DNA from: Alnus glutinosa
Taxonomy: Eukaryota > Streptophyta > Magnoliopsida > Fagales > Betulaceae
Length of the DNA stretch: 64,000 nt
Direction: 5' to 3'
Assembly (NCBI RefSeq): GCF_958979055.1
Contig: NC_084888.1
Coordinates: 30,494,804 to 30,558,803, forward strand
The notes under the pieces are model-generated. The model worked only from the letters and a program-made list of their open reading frames with translations, did no database searches and was not told the DNA's origin. This document shows, piece by piece, positions 9,701 through 22,075 of the stretch (positions are counted from its first letter, which is position 1; each line of letters opens with the position of its first letter). The position numbers and the translations under genes were made by a program.

Positions 9701-12700
9701 CAATTTGACAATATTTTTGTAGTGGTTCAATATTGATCAAATGGGGGCTCCCCCTTCTGATTAGGAGTTTTCGGCCTTGCAGTCTCGCATGCTTGAAGTG
9801 CGATTTTCAAAAACTGCAGTTTAATTAATTAGGGATCTAGCTAGTCATAAGTGCATAGTGTGTACATTGTCATGAGGTCAGCAATATCTGTTAAGTGGCG
9901 TGAAAGAAAGAGTTTTGTACAAAGTCTACTGAACCAAATTAATTAAGTTTGTGATTTATTCCATGAAGGTACGTATACTATATTCAAGGGATTGTTTATT
10001 ACCAGTAAGATAGTTTTGACAGCAATAAGAATATTTGACATTATTCTTGAAAGGCGAATTCTCAACTAGGGGTGAATGAGATCAGCGGGAAGCCAACTTA
10101 ACGATACATCGACTTGTTAAAGAAGCAGTCAATCATGTCATAAATAAGATTTGGGTAGAAGAAATTTCCCCAATTATTTATGATATTGTTAGTTGGAAAC
10201 TCTTTAGTCCCTAAATTTGAATCTAAGTTGCCTGGTTTTTGAATTGAGATTATTAGTAAGAATATATATATTTTTTTATTTTAAAAAAAAGTTTTGACAA
10301 AATATCATATATAATTCTTTCACAATTTCAGTTATAAAATCAATCTTAAAAGCAATAATAGAGATGTTTCGTTGGGAAATTAAAATTAAATTTTGTCATT
10401 GGGTTTTTATGTGATTTCAATTAATTTTTTGGGATTTTAATTTCTACAATTAAGTCTTTAGGTTTTCTTATGATTTCAAATAAGTCTCGTTGTTAACTTC
10501 CTATCTAATTACTTCAGGGTATGCAACATCAGACAAATTAATTAATGTCATGTGACTTTTATTTAACATGTCATTTGCTAATTATATGTGTTATCAGCTA
10601 CGTGGCAAAGTTGGTGGCCGCCTCTTTTTTTTTTTTTTTTTTTTTAACAATTGTTTTAATTTTTTTATTTAAAGTATATTTATAATTTAAAATAATTTTG
10701 CCGTGTAATACATACAATTAACACATAATATGTCAAATAAAAGTCATATTTTATTAACTAATTGGTCTGACGTGACATGTTATTAAGTAAAGAGGAATAA
10801 TTTTCTGTTACTCGTCATACATCCCCTTAATTCCTAAATACTAGGGTCAACATGGCATGACAGGCGAATTCGTCTTGGTCAGTGAGGTTGGGTAAGTAAT
10901 ATCTCAAATATGTTTTAATTAATTAATCAAGATTTATTTGGGTGGCAAATTGGCAATGCTGCTAGTATGACGTACACATGCTAAGTTTGCTAACGTACTT
11001 ATGTCGTACACGTCGGACTCAACGAACCGGCCATTTGACTAAATTTAAGCAGCTCTCAGTTATCCAATAGGCAATAACGACCCCCTACCAAATCTTGGAT
11101 TCCACTCCCCCTCGCGTTCTAGAACACACTACCTTTCAGAGGTTTAAAAGATGGAACAACTTTAATTTCCGGCCAATGCGTGTCTTTGAGTTCACATTAG
11201 AACACGAAATACAAGTGAGTTAGTTGTTTGAGATTCTGATAAAAATTCCTAGTAATTATATGTATCAATTATTATTATTAATTTAGACAGAAACCTTATT
11301 GTGTTTGAACAAATTTTGAGTTGTTCAATCATATATCTGAGCAAGTAAGTTACAATCAGATCGAGTCTCATACGTTACCTGTTTAAACAAATAATTGTAA
11401 TAAATTCAAATTCTAGAAAACGTGCCACTGTTGTTTGTTGCATACAATCAAGGAAAGCATTATTAAGGCATAAAAGTTTGTCTCAAATCATAGTCCTTGA
11501 GGATTTAAGGAATGATGAGTTTGTAGCCCCACCAAAAGCATATATAGCATTGTGTCCATGAAAGTTCTAATTCATGTCTTCCGATCCCTCTTGCCAAACC
11601 ATGAGGTTTAGTATGTAACATTACTCACATATCTTAAATTACTCTTCAAGTAAAAGAAGATATAGATTTTTTATGGAAAAATGTCAATTTTTGGAATTAA
11701 ATTGGTTGACGGGTCGAAAAAAGGGTTGAATAATATGGAAAAATGTCAGTTTTTGAAATTAAACTGGTTGTCTCAATCCATTGAACAATTTTTATTTATT
11801 TATTTTTAATGTATTCCTCATTTATCACCAATTACAAGCCAATCTAGAGGATCCATCGGCATCATATATCCATGCAGCATTAATATCGAACTGCCTTAAA
11901 GTCTACTAATATTAATGGGGAAGCCAACTTGGCAAGTTGGCGCGCAACATAGAAGAAGGGTGAACTTCACGTACGTTATACCTTGATTAGTGACATTTAG
12001 GTTAGGTCAGTGTCAGAGAAAGCCGAAAGAGAAATAACAATACATTGTCAACAGTCGAGTTGGGTAAGTGACAAGTCTAGGTTATTTGTTTGTTTATATC
12101 TACCCTTGAAAAATCTAAACCATTAATATTAAAACTAGTTATTCGGTCGAAATTTATGGGATAAGATCTAATTCATAATCTCTAGAAAGTTGCAGAAGTA
12201 TTATATCTCAAATATTTCGAGATAACCTTTCATTCCAAAAAGTATGGGATAAGAGCCCTTTTCAAACTCGGTTGATATGAGTCCTACCCAAACTGGACTC
12301 TCGAAAGAATAAGACCTAATTCCACGAAGTCTGGGATTAGAGTCCTAATTGAACTATAATCAGAGCACTCCAACTATATTAGAATACATGCCTAGTGTTC
12401 TCATACTCCCAGATATTTTTATTTTAAATTTGATTTAGGTATTAGAATGAGACAGAGCATCAAGAAGCGACACGTCACCATACCGCAAGCCTCTTGTCGG
12501 AGCATCTTTAGGACTCTAGTAGATGTTCTAAAACCGTCATATTGTGTATATTTAACTAATATGAGAAAAAAAAATCACTTCTAGCAGCTTGACTTTTCCT
12601 TATCTAAAACACAAATTTTACTTTTTGATTAGTTATTTTTGGGCAATCACTATTGCTTATGTATTATTTTTATATCATTTTTTTTTCTCTTTCCATCTTT

Positions 12701-13288
12701 TGTAACAGTCATTTCTACGTGGTCTAAGAAAACAATAAAAAAAATACCAAAAAATAATATCTAAAGAAAATAAAGAATAGTACAGAAAATTTGTTAAGTT
12801 TGTATTGAAAGAGTAGTAAGTAAAATAAAAAATTGTTATTTTTAATTAAGCTAAAATGCATAAATAAAATTAATGATCTCGTTTAATTAGGTAACACCAC
12901 TTTTGGTTTTTCCTAATTATTATTATTTCTGTCTCTGAGCAATAAATAGAAAAAGGAAAGGGGTTGACCAAACTTAATTGCTAATGATTTGCTAAACTTT
13001 TGGTTTTTCCTAATTATTATTATTTCTGTCTCTGAGCAATTAATACATAGAAAAATTAAAGGGGTTGACCAAACTTAATTTCTAATGATTTGCTAATCTT
13101 TGTCTTTCCTCTCGATCCCCTTGTGTCTTAAACCAGACCTTTCTAGAATATAGGCCTTGTTTGTTAAGGCACGTTACAGTACAGAGTCGTGCTGTAGGGT
13201 CTCACGGCTGACATTTTCTTCAGCTTTTTCAGATGAATTCGTTCTGAGAGAGGGGAGTTTAGGTTGAACTGGTCTCTGCGTGGAATTG

Positions 13289-13742
13289 TCAACAAAAGCA
13301 AGTATAAGAATCAGGGCCATCATTCCCTCCAGAGCAGACAACCATGACACCCATTTGCTCTGCATGAAAAGCTCCAATGGAAATGGGATCGTTTAAGTAG
13401 TCCGATTGGAATAATGAGTTCATCCCAACGGAAAGCGATATTACGTCTACGCCGTCTTGAAGTGCGTCATCAAAAGCTTTTAGTATGGCGGAACCGGCGC
13501 AGCCATCTTCCAAGCATACCTTGTAGCTAGCTATCCTGGCTGAAGGCGAGCCGCCCTTTGCTGTGCCTCGTGCTAAGCCGTAATAGCTGGCGTTGACGGC
13601 CGGCGCGCCGGCTGCTGTTGAGGCTGTGTGCGTGCCATGGTCTACAGTATCCCTTGGCGAGCCCAAGGCTTTTGCTGGACTGGTGTTGTTGCCATTCGAT
13701 TTCATCAGAGGGATTTTGTAGTATCTTGCTCCTATCAACTTC
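13289..13742 (-). pseudogene. Subtilase (SBT5 / CO2-response secreted protease-like) exon fragment
   Basis: After an acceptor (TTGTAG) at 13743 the minus strand reads KLIGARYYK, then SPRDTVDHGTHTASTAAG, YYGLARGTAKGGSPSARIAS, GVDVISLSVGM, LNDPISIGAFHAEQMGVMVV and CSGGNDGPDSYT. This is the peptidase S8 region from just after the catalytic Asp, through the catalytic His, to the oxyanion Asn, as in SBT5.2-type secreted proteases. The catalytic Ser exon, signal peptide and inhibitor domain are absent. The conserved GHGTH is DHGTH and the usual SAGN is SGGN. After SYT the sequence leaves the family (probably the former intron). A second open frame at 13174-13377 is not recognisable. It is a stranded gene fragment between units 1 and 2. 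Confidence 0.8.
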
Positions 13743-14270
13743 CTACAATATTGTAATCAAATAACAATTAATATATATTGTCATTTGATTAGATTTTCCT
13801 AGTAAACAAGCAACATCCAAATTAAGGGTCGGGTTTGACTTGGGTTTGGTTTTAGTTAGAACCGGACCGTTGGGATTGACACATGTGTTCTATAACACGA
13901 CACAAGAGACACATCTTTCTTTTCTCTCTTTCTCGATCATGCTATACATTTTTGAGTAATGCTATATAATTCACATATATTTTATGCAGGCTAACGTAGC
14001 GTGTTTCAAGTGATTTTTTTTTTTTTAAGTGGCTGACATGAAAAGTTACTTAAAGTACGTCAACTCAGCCGGTATAAAATGGATGTGAAGAGTATCATCA
14101 ATCATACATTTTTTAGAAATGTTAAATACTACACTCTTATTTCATCCACATTCCACTGAACTAATGTGGCAGTGCACATCCGACATTCTAATTTTTTTTT
14201 TTTTTTTTTTACAACGACTGATCCAATGGTTGATGTTCAAATCACGTCAACTCAATGAAATATGAATGGT

Positions 14271-14280
<10 letters not shown>
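13743..14280. other. Spacer between tandem units with MITE-like sequence
   Basis: Two related stretches, about 13945-14100 and 14115-14270, each open with a TAATGCTA / AATGTTAAATACTAC theme and close with matching inverse motifs (GTCAACTCA..., ATGAATGG), with a poly-T interior. They resemble the small MITE family at 23403-23580. No gene is visible. Confidence 0.4.
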
Positions 14281-14303
<23 letters not shown>

Positions 14304-16204
14304 ATATTTCCTCCCCAAAATAAGTTTTTATTTTCTACTTGGGGTGTTTGATCAAAGTCTGCTAGTTCTGTTCTTTTTTAGGGACTGTTGGGACTGATCA
14401 ACTGATTTGCATGTATTGTATAATTAAATGGATCCATGAATAATTACTGTTGAATGATTTAGCCTGGATATCTAATTGGAAGCCATTTTCAATACTGCTT
14501 ATGGAGTGAATTAATGTTCAATATTGATCAAATGGGGGCTCCCCCTTCTGATTAGGAGTTTTCGGCCTTGCAGTCTCGCATGCTTGAAGTGCGATTTTCA
14601 AAAACTGCAGTTTAATTAATTAGGGATCTAGCTAGTCATAAGTGCATAGTGTACATGATTGTCATGAGGTCAGCAATATCTGTTAAGTGGCGTGAAAGAA
14701 AGAGTTTTGTACAAAGTCTACTGAACCAAATTAATTAAGTTTGTGATTTATTCCATGAAGGTACGTATACTATATTCAAGGGATTGTTTATTACCAGTAA
14801 GATAGTTTTGACAGCAATAAGAATATTTTGACATTATTCTTGAAAGGCGAATTCCCAACGTGGGGTGAATGAAATCAGTGGGAAGCCAACTTAGCGACAC
14901 ATCGACTTGTTAAAGAAGCAGTCAATCATGTCATAAATAAGATTTGGGTAGAAGAAATTTTCCCAATTATTTATGATATTGTTAATTGGGAACTCTTTAG
15001 TCCCTAAATTTGAATCTAAGTTGCCTGGTTTTTGAATTGAGATTATTAGTAAGAATATTTTGTTAAAAAAAAAAAAAAGAAGTTTTGACAAAATATCATA
15101 TATAATTCTTTCACAATTTCAGTTATAAAATCAATCTTAAAAGCAATAATAGAGATGTTTCGTTGGGAAATTAAAATTAAATTTTGTCATTGGGTTTTTA
15201 TGTGATTTCAATTAATTTTTTGGGATTTTAATTTCTACAATTAAGTCTTTAGGTTTTCTTATGATTTCAAATAAGTCTCGTTGTTAACTTCCTATCTAAT
15301 TACTTCAGGGTATGCAACATCAGACAAATTAATTAATGTCATGTGACTTTTATTTAACATGTCATTTGCTAATTATATGTGTTATCAGCTATGTGGCAAA
15401 GTTGGTGGCCGCCTCTTTTTTTTTTTTTTTTTTTTTAACAGTTATTTTTAATTTTTTATTTAAAGTATATTTGTAATTTAAAATAATTTTGCCATGTAAT
15501 ACATACAATTAACACATAACATGTCAAATTGAAGTCATGTTTTATTAACTAATTGGTCTGACATGACATGTTATTAATTAAAGTGGGATAATTTTCTGTT
15601 AATTATCATACATTCCCTTAATTCCTAAATACTAGGGTCAATATGGCATGACAGGCGAATTCTGTCTTGGTCAGTGAGGTTGGGTAAGTAATATCTCAAT
15701 TTCTCAAATATGTTTTAATTAATTAATTAATTAATCATGATTTATTTGGGTGGCAATGCTGCTAGTATGACGTACACATGCCAAGTTTGCTAACGTACTT
15801 ATGTCGTACACGTCGGATTCAACGAACCGCCCATTTGACTAAATTTAAGCAGCTCTTAGTTATCCAATAGGCAATAACGACCCCCTACCAAATCTTGGAT
15901 TCCAAGTTACCCGGACAGATAATGTAAATTAATTTTAATTTATTTCGATAAGTAATTGAATAGTTTAACATTTATTTATTTGAATATATATATATATACT
16001 TATCGAAAAGTTTAACATTTATTTGAATATATATCAAAATTAATTGCTGGCCAAGCTGGGATTGATGACTAGACTTTGATAATGTGAAGAGATTTTTTAT
16101 TTAAAAATCCCATGGGGACGTTATCCGACTTGGACTATTCAACTGGACTTTTTCTAGTGATTTGCTTTCCACTCCCCCTTGTGTTCTAGAACACACCTTT
16201 CAGA

Positions 16205-16263
16205 GGTTTAAAATTAAAGATGGAAGAACTTACTTTCCAATGCGTGTCTTCCATCTTTAATTT
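16205..16263. repeat. Foldback inverted repeat private to copy B
   Basis: AAAATTAAAGATGGAAGA (about 16210-16227) is followed after some 20 bases by its exact inverse TCTTCCATCTTTAATTTT. Copies A and C have only a single short version here. The phrase AATGCGTGTCTT is also doubled around the right arm, which suggests a local template-switch event. Confidence 0.75.
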
Positions 16264-16780
16264 TCAGCCGATGCGTGTCTTTGAGTTCACATTAGAACAC
16301 GAAATCCAAGTGAGTTAGTTGTTTGAGATTCTGATAAAAATTCCTAGTAATTATTGTAAACATAATATTATTATTAATTTAGACATAAACTTTAATGTGT
16401 TTGAACAAATTTTGAGTTGTTCAATCATATATCTGAGCACGTAAGTTACAATCAGATCAAGTCTTACACGTTACCTGTTTAAACAAATAATTGTAATAAA
16501 TCAAAATTCTAGAAATTCGATCACTTTCAAAACGTGCCACTTCTTGTTGTTGCATACAATCATGGAAGGCATTATTAAGGCATAAAAGTTTGTCTCAAAT
16601 CATAGTCCTTGAGGATTTAAGGAATGATGAGTTTGTAGCCCCACCAAAAGCATATATAGCATTGTGTCCATGAAAGTTCTAATTCATGTCTTCCCTCTCG
16701 CCAAACCATGAGGTTTAGTATGTAACATTACTCATATATCTTAAACTACTCTTCAAGTAAAAGAAGATATAGATTTTTGA

Positions 16781-17040
16781 TGGAAAAATGTCAATTTTTG
16801 GAATTAAATTGGTTGACGGGTCGAAAAAAGGGTTGAATAATATGGAAAAATGTCAATTTTTGGAATTAAATTGGTTGACGGGTCGAAAAAAGGGTTGAAT
16901 AATATGGAAATATGTCAATTTCTGGAATTAAATTGGTTGGCGGGTCGAAAAAAGGGTTGAATAATATGGAAATATGTCAATTTCTGGAATTAAATTGGTT
17001 GGCGGGTCCAAAAAAGGGTTGAATAATATGGGAAAATGTC
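16781..17040. repeat. 62-bp minisatellite, about four copies
   Basis: Units begin ATGGAAAAATGTCAATTT (or ATGGAAATATG) and contain TTGGTTGACGGGTCGAAAAA. Copy B has four full units followed by a diverged one; copy A (11673-11770) has one full unit plus the diverged one. The first two and the last two B units share variants (GACGGG versus GGCGGG), consistent with pairwise expansion. Confidence 0.85.
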
Positions 17041-18350
17041 AGTTTTTGAAATTAAACTGGTTGTCTCAATCCATTGAACAATTTTTATTTATTTATTTTT
17101 AATGTATTCCTCATTTATCACCAATTACAAACCAATCTAGAGGATCCATCGGCATCATATATCCATGCAGCATTAATATCGAATTGCCTTAAAGTCTACT
17201 AATATTAATGGGGAAGCCAACTTGGCAAGTTGGCGCGCAACATAGAAGAAGGGTGAACTTCACGTACGTTATACCTTAATCAGTGACATTCAGGTTAGGT
17301 CAGTGTCAGAGAAAGCCGAAAGAGAAATAACAATACATTGTCAACAGTCGAGTTGGGTAAGTGACAAGTCTAGGTTATTTGTTTGTTTATATCTACCCTT
17401 GAAAAATCTAAACCATTAATATTAAAACTAGTTATTCGGTCAAAATTTATGGGATAAGATCTAATTCATAATCTCTAGAAAGTTGCAGAAGTATTATATC
17501 TCAAATATTTCGAGATAACCTTTCATTCCAAAAAGTATGGGATAAGAGCCCTTTTCAAACTCGGTTGATATGAGTCCTACCCAAACTGGACTCTCGAAAG
17601 AATAAGACCTAATTCCACGAAGTCTGGGATTAGAGTCCTAATTGAACTATAATCAGAGCACTCCAACTATATTAGAATACATGCCTAGTGTTCTCATACT
17701 CTCAGATATTTTTCTTTTAAATTTGATTTAGGCATCAGAATGAGACAGAGCATCAAGAAGCGACACGTCACCATACCGCAAGCCTCTTGTCGGAGCATCT
17801 TTAGGACTCTAGTAGATGTTCTAAAACCGTCATGTTGTGTATATTTAACTAATATGAGAAAAAAAAATCACTTCTAGCAGCTTGACTTTTCCTTATCTAA
17901 AACACAAATTTTACTTTTTGATTAGTTATTTTTGGGCAATCACTATTGCTTATGTATTATTTTTATATCATTTTTTTTTCTCTTTCCATCTTTTGTAACA
18001 GTCATTTCTACGTGGTCTAAGAAAACAATAAAAAAAATACCAAAAAATAATATCTAAAGAAAATAAAGAATAGTACAGAAAATTTGTTAAGTTTGTATTG
18101 AAAGAGTAGTAAGTAAAATAAAAAATTATTATTTTTAATTAAGCTAAAATGCATAAATAAAATTAATGATCTCGTTTAATTAGGTAACACCACTTTTGGT
18201 TTTTCCTAATTATTATTATTTCTGTCTCTGAGCAATTAATACATAGAAAAAGGAAAGGGGTTGACCAAACTTAATTTCTAATGATTTGCTAATCTTTGTC
18301 TTTCCTCTCGATCCCCTTGTGTCTTAAACCAGACCTTTCTAGAATATAGG

Positions 18351-19921
18351 CTTAAAAACATGGAAGAACTTGCCAATGGGGGTGTCTTTGAGTTCACACT
18401 AATCCAAATAAGTAGTGGTTGAAACGGGGCCTTTGAGATTAACGTGTGAGAAAATAAGTGTACCTCAATTTCGTCCACTTGCTTTCTGATCTGATATGTC
18501 GTTAACGTTGTTTGTTGTTAGTTGTTTCTGTCGAAAGTTTTTTCCGTCATGTCATGTCATGTATCTATATCTATAAACGTATCTGGGCAGTGGACTAATA
18601 CGTTTGTATAAGACCTCCACCCAACCCCTACATAACTCTTACTCACATATGTGTGGGTCCTATGCATGTGAGTCAGGGTTGTGTGAAATTTGGGTGAGGT
18701 TGTAAGACAAATAAAAAAACGAATATTTATTGCTGAAAAACAAATAAAAAAGAACAAAATAAAAATGACTTTGCAGATGATATATTTTTTTTCTTTTTAT
18801 TTTTTTATGATGGTGATATGATGATTATGTGTGTGTGTGTGTGTTTTTTTTTCTTCTTATAAATCATTTTGTAGCGTAATCGTATATGAAAAAAAAAAAA
18901 AAAAAGTCATAGTATGACTATTTATGTTTCTAAAATAAAGAAAAAAATGTCCTTAAGAATATAAATTATATTTGTATTATAAGGGTGTTTTAGGAAATTT
19001 GATTATAATATGATTCCATTCACTAATGTATTGCACTGTACCAAACAAAAGAATACATATGCAATGTTCTATTCCACCGTTACAACCAAACAAAAGAATA
19101 GGAATAGCTATTCCATTCCACATTCATCTATTCCCAGGAATAGTTATTCATTTTCCTAATGGAATAGACATTTCGTGAACCAAACGAGGTCTAACTTTCA
19201 TACTGTGTTGGAGATCCGCTTTCATTGTTCTTTATATTTTTAGTCTATTCGGTATTTTTGAAAAGTGGTCTAGATCCTAGTTTTTGGGGGATTTTTCAAA
19301 TTTTCGGTAGTTTTATCCATCATAGTAGGCCGCGGCTTGTTTGACCGCATTCTCAAGTGACTTTCATCTTTCTAGTTTCCTTTCAGTGCATTGAGGTACA
19401 AATAATTTATCTAAATTGCATTTCTCACTTGTTAAGTTTGTATTTTTTTTTTCGTCATTTGTAATTTGTTTTTGATGTACTTACTTTTATATATATATAT
19501 ATATATATATATAAAACTTTCTGAAAGTTAAAGATAGCAAACTAACACTTTATAGGCCTGATAATTTATTTGACCCATTATCGAAGGTTCGTTTGTATTT
19601 AAGTTATCGCACTGTTTTTTGTTTGTATCATGTTATTGTTTTGGTTGGCCACCCATATTTTCGGATTTGTTTATTAGGATTGATTGATATCAAGTTTAAT
19701 TGTAATCAAATTATTACTATTGTTATCTTAACCGATGTCAATTTTCCTATAAATAGAAGTATTTTGTAATGTAAATATTATCATTTAATAAGAGTGAAAA
19801 TGTAGCTTTATTGAGCTTCCCTAATGGTAGGCGTAGGCGACTAATACCGAACTACACTAAAATTATTTTACTTTCATTCTCTATTTCTTTCGTTATTTTA
19901 TTTATTTTCTATTCAATTATA

Positions 19922-19961
<40 letters not shown>

Positions 19962-21206
19962 GTATTAGAGACATCGGCTAACGCTGGTCTTCAATTCCTA
20001 ATTGCTCGGTGAATTCTTACCTTTCTTCCTTTCTCCTGGCAGGATTTCTCACCGCCGTTCATTAATCTTTTGCTTCGGATTCTTATCTTCTGAAAATCCT
20101 ATTAAGCTTTTGACTACATCAATGGAAAGCTCATTGGAAAAAATTTCTTTAGGGACTTAGTCAAGACAAAGTCTTCCTCCAAATTGAATTAGAAATTTTT
20201 TTTCCAAATATAATTTAGTAAATTGGATTCTATTGTTAGAGCATACGATTATTACATGCATTTTTAAAAACACACGAGAATTAAAAGTACACATGAGACA
20301 TTGAGAATTACATGCTTTAAAAACAAATCAATTATGTTTCCAAGCTAGACGAAATTGATTTTGGCAGTCTTACTAGCAAAATCTGAAGAAAGAAACAATT
20401 CAACGATTAGAACGCATACGCTTCTTAATTGCATCGTAGCTATACCCTCCATCAAAGATACCTGGTATTCACCAAAACAATAATCAGAATCATCCACTAA
20501 AATGTATCATGCAGGTAGAAAGTATGAATAAAAATATATTAAGATTTGAAAATTAAATACAAATTTATTGTTTCTTCATATATTTCAATTTTCAACTCAA
20601 CCACTTATTAAAATGGAACCCGACGCTATTTTAGATCCTAAAAATCATCTATGATTGAATGTATATTAACAACTCAATAGAACCCGGCCTTTTGTCCTAA
20701 CATTCACTGAAAAAATCATATGCATTCATAAAATTCTTCCTCATCATTCTCCACCAGTATCAACCGTAACAGAGTATAGCTGCATAGGAGAATGGAAACT
20801 TAAAAAAGAGGGGGGGGAAAAAAAAATTGAATGGTCAAAATTGGACATGGAAAGGAAGCATGATTGGGCATGGAAAGGAATTTCTGGTCACAATAGCGTT
20901 AGACATGAGAAGGAAGCATAATTGGGCATCTCAAACAAGTCATAGGATCAGTCAAAAAATACAGTGAGAAACAAGAAAGATGCAGATAGCTGGCCACTAT
21001 TGCTTGCTCAGGGTTCAAAAGGGTTGGCTTTAATGTCTCGGAAGTGCCAAGGGGCGTTCAAGCAGAGTAATGACCAAATCAGACTGCACTGAGATTTGAT
21101 ACATAATACATAATTGATACTTCAATAATTGGAAGTAGAGATAAAGAGGAAAAAGCATAAAAATTCTTTTTTAAAGAATTTCCTTCCCAAAAGTAAAATG
21201 GCATTC
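18351..21206. repeat. Tandem unit 2, part X1
   Basis: Paralog of X2 (24907-29215), matching at its start (GGAAGAACTTGCCAATGGGG), through a Copia LTR remnant, to its end (TAGAGATAAAGAGGAAAAAG...TTCAATTG). X1 has an about 0.9-kb stretch (roughly 18500-19420) absent from X2. That stretch carries AT/GT microsatellites and a segment ending CGTGAACCAAACGAGGTC, which looks like a DNA-transposon edge. X1 lacks the two to three insertions seen in X2. No protein gene is seen. Confidence 0.75.
19668..19972 (+). repeat. Copia LTR remnant with primer binding site (in X1)
   Basis: TGTTTATTAGGATTGATTG opens the LTR, CCTATAAATAGAAG near 19749 is its TATA box, and after a long poly-T the sequence TGGTATTAGAGAC (19960-19972) matches the initiator tRNA-Met primer site of Copia elements. 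About 150 bases further, ATGGAAAGCTCATTGG (20119) looks like a gag start, but the frame closes almost at once. No other part of the element is present. The poly-T at 19925-19958 interrupts the 3' end of the LTR. Confidence 0.7.
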
Positions 21207-22037
21207 AATTGACTAAATTTAAGCAGCTCTCAGTTATCCAATAGGCAATAACGACCCTCTACCAAATCTTGGATGCCAAGTTACCTGGACAGATAATGTA
21301 AATTAATTTTAATTTATTTCGATAAGTAATTATATATTATTTGTCTAAATTGCTATCAATTATATAAAAAATTTCTGTGATTCCAATTCCAAAATTGATG
21401 GTCAAGCTGGGATTGATGACTAGACTTTGTCAATGTCAAGAAATTTTTTATTTAAAAATCCCATGGGGACATTATCCGACTTGGACTATTCAACTGGCCT
21501 TTTTCTAGTGATTTGCTTTCCACTCCCCCTCGGTTCTAAAACACACCTTTCAGAGGTTTAAAAGATGGAAGAACTTTCCATTTCCAATGCATGTCTTTGA
21601 GTTCACATTAGAACACCAGAAATCCAAGTGAGTTAGTTGTTTGAGATTCTGATAAAGATTCATAGTAATTATATGTATCAATTATTATTATTATTATTAA
21701 TTTAGATAAAAACTTTAATGTGTTTGTACAAATTTTGAATTTTTCAGTCACATATCCGAGTAGGTAGGTTACATACAGATCGAATCTCTCATATTATCTG
21801 TTTAAATTGCTAATAATTCATACAAATAATTGTCGTGAATTCAAATTCTAGAAATTCTCGATTCAAAACGTGCCACTTGTTATTGTTGCATACAGTCAAG
21901 GAAGGCATTATTAAGGCATACAAATTTGTCTCATAGTCCTTCAAGATTTAAGGAATGAGTTTGTAGCCCCACCAAAAGCATAGCATTGTCCATATATGAA
22001 AGTTCTAACTCGTGTCTTCCCTCTCGCCAAACCATTT
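21207..22037. repeat. Tandem unit 3, part C
   Basis: Paralog of B positions about 15838-16708, starting TTGACTAAATTTAAGCAGCTC and ending CTCTCGCCAAACCAT. It resumes after an insertion at about 23558 (AGTATGTAACATTATTCATATATCTTAAA), matching B at about 16715. This shows that unit 3 has the same order as unit 2 but was split. C retains the about 255-bp segment missing from A. Confidence 0.8.
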
Positions 22038-22075
22038 AGGACTACCCTTTAGCCTTTAGGACTAAGTCGCAAAGA

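Larger units (their letters stand above)
7889..9724. mobile_element. Non-autonomous CACTA (En/Spm-type) transposon, 1836 bp
   Basis: It starts CACTACAAAAAT and ends with the inverse ATTTTTGTAGTG, and is flanked by the 3-bp duplication GTT (7886-7888 and 9725-9727). The paralogous copy B has the uninterrupted empty site (GTT once, 14516-14518), which proves the boundaries. CACTA ends with 3-bp target duplications define the CMC/EnSpm superfamily. There is no transposase frame. Subterminal regions are packed with ACACGTGT/ACACGCGT palindromes and the centre is CT microsatellite plus a GC-rich duplicated segment. Confidence 0.93.
7654..13150. repeat. Tandem unit 1 (segmental duplication copy A)
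   Basis: From a poly-T tract and the phrase GATATTTCCTCCCCAAAATA (7673) up to CCTTTCTAGAATATAGG (about 13134-13150) this DNA is near-identical by eye to 14281-18350. Relative to copy B it carries a 1.84-kb CACTA insertion (7889-9724) and lacks about 255 bp at 11100. I see no protein-coding gene in it. It begins in what should be the 3' flank of the DUF4408 gene, so the duplicated segment copied that flank but not the gene itself. Confidence 0.85.
14281..18350. repeat. Tandem unit 2, part B (paralog of 7654-13150)
   Basis: Near-identical by eye to copy A but without the CACTA element. It keeps an about 255-bp piece (about 15905-16160) that copy A has lost, has an expanded 62-bp minisatellite (16781-17040) and a new foldback at 16205-16263. 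The right part (18294-18350, ending CTTTCTAGAATATAGG) continues directly into part X1. Confidence 0.85.
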
